DNA of 64,000 bases from Camillea tinctor (taxonomy: Eukaryota > Ascomycota > Sordariomycetes > Xylariales > Xylariaceae), in the NCBI GenBank assembly GCA_022578605.1, contig MU394052.1, positions 1,674,001-1,738,000 on the forward strand, given 5' to 3'. The notes below the pieces were generated by a model. The model made no database searches and was not told where the DNA came from. It saw only the letters and a list, made by a program, of their open reading frames with translations. Both the position numbers and the translations under genes were made by a program. Positions 57,849 through 64,000 of this stretch are shown in pieces (position 1 is the first letter of the stretch; the number at the start of each line of letters is the position of its first letter).

Positions 57849-60398
57849 ATGGACATGGAGTATAACCTCGAGGAGCTAGATGCCGCCTTAAGCGAGCGGG
57901 CTCACCAAGCGGCTGCCGTCGCCGGTCCTCCTACGCATGATAACCGCCGCACGGCACCAAGTACCCGGCGTGGGAGTTTAATTCCTGCAGTTATAACCAA
58001 CAGGGCGAGGCATTACAGTATAAATGAGTTGAACCTATTCAACTTTGACCTTCGAGAGCTGGTCCGCGAAATTTTACTTACTAGCGGTGAGAGCAATGTC
58101 TCCTACCACGAATATGCTGTATTCTCAGCACCGGATAACGAGGCCGACGGCGAGCTTCGATCACCAAGTATTATGTCCAGCGGGGAGGATGGCCGACGCA
58201 TGTTTCAAAATGCTATGAGGCACGGCCACAGCCTTGACAATCAGGTCAGTTATGTAATATGTAAGCTGCTGCTGGGTCGTCCCCGTAGACATCTACAGTC
58301 CCGCAGCGCTACATGTGCCCATCAGGCCAATGGCGAATGAGAATTGACGGCTTACTGTAGGGAAATTTCACGGGCAGTCCGAAGGGAAAGAGATCGCTCC
58401 AGGGCAGAGTCCGTCAAGTGTAAGCTTTGCCCCGATTCCCACTTCGAATTCGAATGAGTCGTTGGCTCATGGGCTTATTCGAAGTCGCTTGCCTTAACCA
58501 CAGGGATCCACCTGAGACAGCACGAATGAAAAGAACACACAACACTAGATGTTCTTACTGAATGCGTGATAACACAGGATCGCTAATCGACGGATTCGCC
58601 ATGACGTGCCGAATGGAACCGGCATTGGCACACCTGACGGACTGGAGTTAACTGTGGAGGACTACGAGACCTTGGGTCTGCACCCCGGCACACTGCCCTC
58701 GGTGCAGAGAGTCACCATTGAGTCTTCATTCTGGGATTCAAGACGAGATACATTATGTGAGTTTCACACTGGATCGGATCCAAACGATGTGCGAGTATGA
58801 CTGACAATCTTCGTCCCCGTCCTAATAAAGTCTTAATATTTAGTTTCTCTACTAACCCGCAGCCACCTTATGATTTCCTCTCGATGGCCTATAAAATACG
58901 TACCAAGACAACCACAGCACTTATTCGTCGTTCTTTTGACACCCGCTGGCACGATGAAGATTCCTTGGACGAATACGAGCGTCGGCTCGACTCTTGCCGG
59001 GCACGGTGGGCACACCCGCTGGTCCTACCCGTAGTCCTTCTCCAAGTGCAACTATTCCGCACGGAAGAAGCAGTTCTCGCCAATAACGGTGAGGTGCTTA
59101 ACCTCGAAGCGCACGTCGACGCCGTGACAGGATCCACGGGCCAGGCTAACGCGCGAGGATACAGACGGAACAGGGCCAAATATGGTGGTGACGAAAGCCA
59201 ACACCACTTTGGGCCCTTGAAGCGCCTGTCGACCCTGAAAGACATGGTCGAGGAGAGGGTCGGCCACGGCCACGGGCACAACCGGCGGAGCCAGGAGCGT
59301 CAAGCACCAAGCCCAACACCAAGCTACTCTGACCCCGATTACGTACCCCCACAGACGATCCACCTCATGAAAGAAGCCCACGACGTGCTAAAGGGTGCCA
59401 TCCAGCTTCTGGATACCCTGAGATGGATGGAGCGCGCCGTGAAACTCCTCATCCAAGCCGGCGACGAACTAGACGCCCGCGTGAAGGAGCTCCGCGCACA
59501 GGCGGTAGCCAAAGGAGAAGTCAAGTCCATAGAAGGGGACGACCAAGATGAGCTGACGTTCCACTGGTATGAGATCCGACAGTATCTAGACTGCACTTGG
59601 AGACTGTGTACGGCGCTCGAGACCGACCGTCGTATGTCCGAGCTGAGATGCCGGGCGCAGATCGATATCATCTACTCGAAGATGGCCCAGGAGGATAATA
59701 ACCTCAACGCACGCATGGCCGTCGCCTCGACGCGGGACAGTTCATCCATGAAGGCCCTGGCGGTGATCACCGCCATATTCTTACCCGGCGAATACATCGG
59801 CACCCTTTTCGGCATATCCATGTTCAACTGGGAAGAGGGCACGGCGGGGGATCCGGCCTTATCTCAGGACGCGGCCACGGGTCTGCCTCACCCGGTGATC
59901 ATGCCCTCGTTCTGGGTCTACTGGGCCTTCACAATACCTCTGACCCTGTTTATAGTCACCCTCTGGCGCGCGTGGTGGGTGAACCAGGACCGTTACTTCC
60001 GGCGTCACCTGAGCAACGAGCTAAGCAACGAGCGCTATTGGACCACCGATGGCAAGCCACGAGAGCTTGAGACGACGTTTATGCAAGACTTCTTCAGCCT
60101 GTTCAGCCGCAGCGGCTCTCGCAGCACGCTTAACTCCACCGTCCTCGGCAACCGGCCCAAGTCAGCGCTATCCGGGACTCCCGGTGGTGCTGATGGCCCC
60201 CAGAACCTGGGCCCGCCCGGGCCGGGCTTCCTAAAGCGCGGCCCGACCTTCAACCCCAGAAACAGCTTGGGGAAGGAAGGGAAGGAAGTGAAGGAGGCGA
60301 CGGACTCGGAGGGCGAGGGCGCTACAAAGGCGATCAGGTTCAGGCAGATCTCATTTGCGAGAGAGCCCCGACCACGGGATGGCGAATCGGCTGTTTGA
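57849..60398 (+). CDS. CorA-like divalent-cation transporter
   Basis: A four-exon model, 57849-58260, 58378-58417, 58578-58794 and 58863-60398, gives 734 residues. CorA-like proteins form pentameric Mg2+ or other divalent-cation channels. The N-terminal cytosolic part starts MDMEYNLEELDAALSERAHQ and contains NLFNFDLRELVREILLTSGE. A long helical region (TIHLMKEAHDVLKGAIQLLD, RMSELRCRAQIDIIYSKMAQ) leads to two membrane helices near residues 520-543 (LAVITAIFLPGEYIGTLFGI) and 572-593 (FWVYWAFTIPLTLFIVTLWR). The usual GMN loop motif is absent (GIS then MFNW), as in many fungal relatives. The last intron has an excellent branch site (CTACTAAC). The exon 1-exon 2 junction is uncertain: a more family-like reading from 58289 hits an in-frame TAG at 58358 and then needs a frame slip. 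The start just after an A17 tract is the first ATG. Confidence 0.82.
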
Positions 60399-60917
60399 GA
60401 AGCTCTCGAAAAAAGAGGGAGGGGAGGGGAGGCGAGGGGGAGGTTTGAGACCTCACTTTGCAGTAGACGTTTACGTGCCTACTTGATGCATGCCCCCAAT
60501 GCGATTACGAATATCATCAATATAGATTGGATTAATGAATAACAAGAAAAGAGGAGGAAAGCAATAAAAAGCATAGATGGTTGCATCTACATAGATTAAT
60601 ATGGCAGTAGTGAATCACGTTCTAATGAAGAGATATATTCTTATGACCTACATATACCTTCACAGACATGATAAGCGGGAATGAGTAAAGGTTGATATTA
60701 CAATTAGTTGGAGCATATGAACACAGCAGACGACATAATTTCTCGATCGAGTGATGAATTATAATTTCATTAGATTCATAAGTTTTAACTTAACGTACTT
60801 GTGTATTGACCTTGTGTTTTTACCTTGTGTTTTTTTCCTAATTTTCATGTTTTACTTCATATAATTATAATAGCCTCCCCTTTTTTTTCTCCCTTCCCTT
60901 CCAGCCAATAAATTCAG
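60399..60917. other. Convergent spacer
   Basis: Lies between the 3' ends of the CorA-like gene (plus) and the Clr5-domain gene (minus). After a G-rich patch (60418-60444) it is AT-rich; a CT-rich run precedes the Clr5 stop. No gene is seen. Confidence 0.5.
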
Positions 60918-62767
60918 TTATGTGTATACCAGCGGCGCGCACCCCGTCGTCGCCGTCTTATCCCGCCACATAGCGAGGTGCGTCCTCGAAGCCTCCTCCA
61001 GATCCCGGGGTCCCATGTCGATACTGGTCATCGAGTCGCACATAGCCTCGGCCAGCCACTCCATCTCCTCCTGGCGCTGGTGGATGATGGACAGGACGCT
61101 CTTGACGCCCCGCCACTTGGGCAGCAAGTTCCACTTGAAAGTGCCGCCGTGCTTGCGGCGGCGGCTCGCGATGCGCATGAGCATGTCGTTGGTGACCTGC
61201 GCCAGGAAGTAGCCCGCGTCCGGGTCGATCTCGAGGCACATGATCCACTGGGCCAGGATCTCGAGCACGACCTCGTCGTCCTTGTCGTAGATCTGCTCGG
61301 CGAGCTCGAGCAGGTCCTCGAAGGCGCGCATGGACTGGGCGGTGCCGCAGGGCGTAGTGTCCACGTACACGATGTAGTGGATGAAGAAGTTGCGCAGGGT
61401 CAGCGCGGTGAGGTGGCTGAAGGGCAGGCCCTCGAGGCCGGCCGTCACGTCGCGGATGCACTGCGCGTACGCCGACACGAGCGCGTGCTCGGCGATGCCC
61501 GCGTCGTGGCCCAGCAGCCGCAGCATGTCGACGAAGATCAGCTGCAGGTGCGAGTTCGGGTGCAGCAGCCCCGCGAGCCGCGCCGCCTCGGCGATGAACC
61601 GGCTCGCGAACTGCATGTGCCCCCGCCGCACGATGTGGATCACCGCCGTCCAGATGGTCGGCAGCGAGAAGAAGCCGCACTCCTGCACGGCGCGCCGGAG
61701 GCTCGGGAACGCCTCCCGCATGCCTACCTCGCCCGCCACCGCGTCCGAGTACCCCGTGTAGTGCAGCGTCTTGAAGATGATGAGGAACAGGTCGTCGTAC
61801 TCGTTCTCCTGGATCGTCAGGGCGTCGCGCATCTTCCACCGCCCGTCGTGCAGGGCCCCCCGGTACATGCCGCTGACGTTCAGGAGCAGCGACTGCAGGA
61901 GCTGGTCAGGCAGGAGGTAGAGGGGGAAATCGGGCGAGATGATTTGAGGTTGGTGGTGCTGGGGCATGATCACCGGGGCGGGGGACATGGATGGTGAAGA
62001 GGAGGCAGAGGCAGAGGCGGAGACGCGGTTGCGCTTCGGCACCGCCGACTTGGTATATTTCTGCTTTCTCCAAGTGAGATCCTCTTTGGCCCACCGCTGA
62101 AGGTGCTTCTTATACATAGATTCACTACATTTCATCGTGTTAGGCAAGGTTGAATTCTGTTGGGGGAAAAAGCAAAAAAAAAAGAAAAGAAAAAAAAAAC
62201 ATATCATGTAAAATGAGGGGAAAACACTGACCTTGCGGGAAACCCGTGGGCTTCCAGACGCCTCCTCACCTCAGCTAATCTCAGCCCCTTATTCACCCAT
62301 AGATGCCGTATCAACGGCTTCGCGGACTCCCAGTCTCCTTTTGTTGGTTGCTCAATGTAAGTCACGCTGGATCCACGCGGCGTCGGGGGCGGCCCAGGGG
62401 CCAACTTGGGGTAAGGTGCGGGCCCATCGTCGAGAAGCAACAGGTCGGACTCGTATGAGAGGTTACGGTAGATGACATTGGAGGCATCATGTTCGGAAGA
62501 GGGAGGCATTATTTCATTCGGAGGAGGAGTAGTAGCAATAGTTATAGTACTAGTTGATGATGATGTTGTCGTAATAGGCTCTTGGATGTATAGATCTAGC
62601 ATAGGCAAAGGGGAGGCACAGCAAGTTAGTCAGGCGAGACTAGTAAGAAAAGGAAAAGAAAAAGAAGAATAATAAAGAGGAGTATATGTACCCAACATAC
62701 CTTGATTGTCCATGTATCCCTCCCCGCATTCGTATGGTCCCAATTCTGAACCGATTTTACCCGCCAT
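60918..62767 (-). CDS. Clr5-domain protein
   Basis: Three exons, 62767-62701, 62595-62232 and 62124-60918, give 545 residues. The Clr5 domain is a fungal helical domain found at the N-terminus of many proteins; S. pombe Clr5 acts in heterochromatin silencing. Here it spans about residues 108-163: KGDWESAKPLIRHLW, KGLRLAEVRRRLEAHGFPAS and, across the splice, ESMYKKHLQRWAKEDLTWRK. The first exon codes MAGKIGSELGPYECGEGYMD; an in-frame ATG at 62821 would add 18 residues but has a poorer context. A Thr/Ser/Pro-rich linker precedes the domain and a basic Ser-rich linker follows it. The C-terminal 350 residues are helical, repeat-like and Leu/Ala-rich (tetratricopeptide-like in feel), without a named domain. 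The last exon is highly GC-rich with long open frames on the other strand. Confidence 0.9.
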
Positions 62768-64000
62768 CGTTACAACCTGATTCGTGAGGTATATGAAGTT
62801 GATTGGTAACGAATTGTTCACTCTTCGCTATGAATGGTTCTGAGACTGGTCGATGTACGGAGGCGCAATTATATCTTTATACTGAGCTTAAACTCCAGAT
62901 ACTCTCGTGAAAGTGGTAGTTGAAACTAGCGCGATGGTCTTATGTTTAAGTAAACATCCAACGGATATCGTCTCCGACGACTAGTGTGAACCGTTTGATG
63001 ATTAATGTTCGAACGCTGGTACATAACAACCCAGCATGTGACTAAGGTACCGAACGTATACCTCTCTGTATTTTCCTAAATATATGTTATATTGAGACGA
63101 CCCACCGACCCTAACCAGTTGTTCCCGGCCTGCACCGTCTTGGGAATCATTCGCCGTGCGGCTGGCATGGCTTAGGTACTGCAGCCCCCACAATATCTCC
63201 ATAGATAGGATGACGACAATGGCTGTTTTGTTCTGCAACTTGCCCCCTTCCTCCTTATCTAATGGGGCTTCGAATCTGAATATAGTCCTGTGGATATGCG
63301 GCCGCTATTGCAGTCTACGGTTAGCCCGCACCTTACACCATCAACCGGAAAGGCCATGAAAGCTTATAATGATGTAGCTTTTCAGGGTCTTACGATAAGC
63401 CGGGACCACTCAACACACGCCTGTGTCATATCGTGTAGCCTGAGTTCTGAAGCGATCCCCCAGTTGTGTCACTTGAATAATCAAGAGAATGCTACTCTAG
63501 GTAGATAGTCAGGTTAGGTTAGGTATCTTTATCGTAATGTAATTATGTATACTATTTATTTACTTACCTCACCTTAGTCTATCCTATATTAGGTTGTCAT
63601 CTCGTGTGTCTAGTCCATGGCGATCCTCTCTATCATAGTTGTATATCCTACAGGAGTTACAAAGATACCTGTGATGTGCTCTATGTAGGGACCTATGTTA
63701 CTATATCCATCCAACATCATTACATACACCATTCAGGGGCAGCATTAGTCCAGTGTAGCTCAAGATAGGATAGTTGTAATTCCCTATCCACACCACCCTA
63801 AGTAGGTCACCCACTAAATTAGGGCGATCACCAGAGCCGTTGAACGAGACCCCTGTTTCTTGGAGAGATTGGGGCGGAACATGGGAACAGTGTTCTGACC
63901 ACAGACAAAGGATTGAGATCGGAACTGGATGACCAGAGATACATAGTGATGCAATATCTTCAATATGTCGGCAGAGAGAGAGGAAGAGAGATTGGGAGCC
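62768..64000. other. Upstream region of the Clr5 gene to window end
   Basis: No gene is recognisable. AT-rich stretches alternate with TAGGTTAGGTTAGGT-type words near 63508-63525. A gene starting beyond the right edge could have its promoter or leader here. Confidence 0.45.

Noticed and set aside
60958..61997. Frames of 293 and 339 codons overlapping the Clr5-domain gene
   Set aside because: They are Arg/Ala/Gly-rich or Val/Leu/His-rich shadows caused by high GC at third positions; the real frame has the Clr5 domain and fitting splice phases.

Overview
The window is nuclear DNA from a filamentous ascomycete, most likely a Sordariomycete. Genes carry short GT-AG introns with fungal branch sites (CTAAC/CTAAT), there are no operons, and gene families include a Clr5-domain protein, a PAS-type hybrid histidine kinase, a maltose-permease-like MFS transporter and a CorA-like transporter. 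Intergenic DNA is long, AT-rich in places, and dotted with TACCTA/TAGGTA motifs. I found fifteen protein-coding genes, no credible tRNA or rRNA, no intact transposon and no CRISPR array.

Layout. 1-9.9 kb holds no gene I can support. Then come a class II aldolase/adducin-like gene (minus, 9892-11221, with a 28-nt micro-exon), a Q/S-rich orphan gene (plus, 13923-15140), the chaperonin subunit CCT-gamma (plus, 15939-17853), a convergent PRKRIP1/DUF1168-type RNA-processing gene (minus, 18188-18880) and a DET1-like histidine phosphatase (plus, 20327-21939) that shares a divergent promoter region with it. From 24.3 to 28.6 kb lies the strangest locus: a 1.15-kb degenerate minisatellite, then a five-exon orphan gene (25623-28466) with three introns that are clearly copies of one another, then a 49-bp inverted repeat that swallows the stop codon. 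A 2066-residue hybrid histidine kinase fills 29770-36024 (minus).

The second half has a D-glutamate cyclase-like/DUF1445 protein (minus, 39675-40601), an HD-domain phosphohydrolase (plus, 43816-44952), a persulfide-dioxygenase-like metallo-beta-lactamase-fold enzyme (plus, 45476-46369), a nine-exon M13/neprilysin-like metallopeptidase (plus, 48809-51509), an 83-residue small protein (minus, 52280-52531), an MFS alpha-glucoside-type transporter (plus, 55393-57228), a CorA-like transporter (plus, 57849-60398, with a problematic 5' exon region) and a Clr5-domain protein (minus, 60918-62767).

The genes do not form an obvious pathway or metabolite cluster; they look like ordinary dispersed fungal genes separated by large intergenic stretches. 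Exon joins were worked out by hand from splice sites, reading phase and family conservation, so family identities are firmer than individual splice sites. The main novelty candidate is the introner-like intron family at 26.6-28.4 kb with its flanking repeats.
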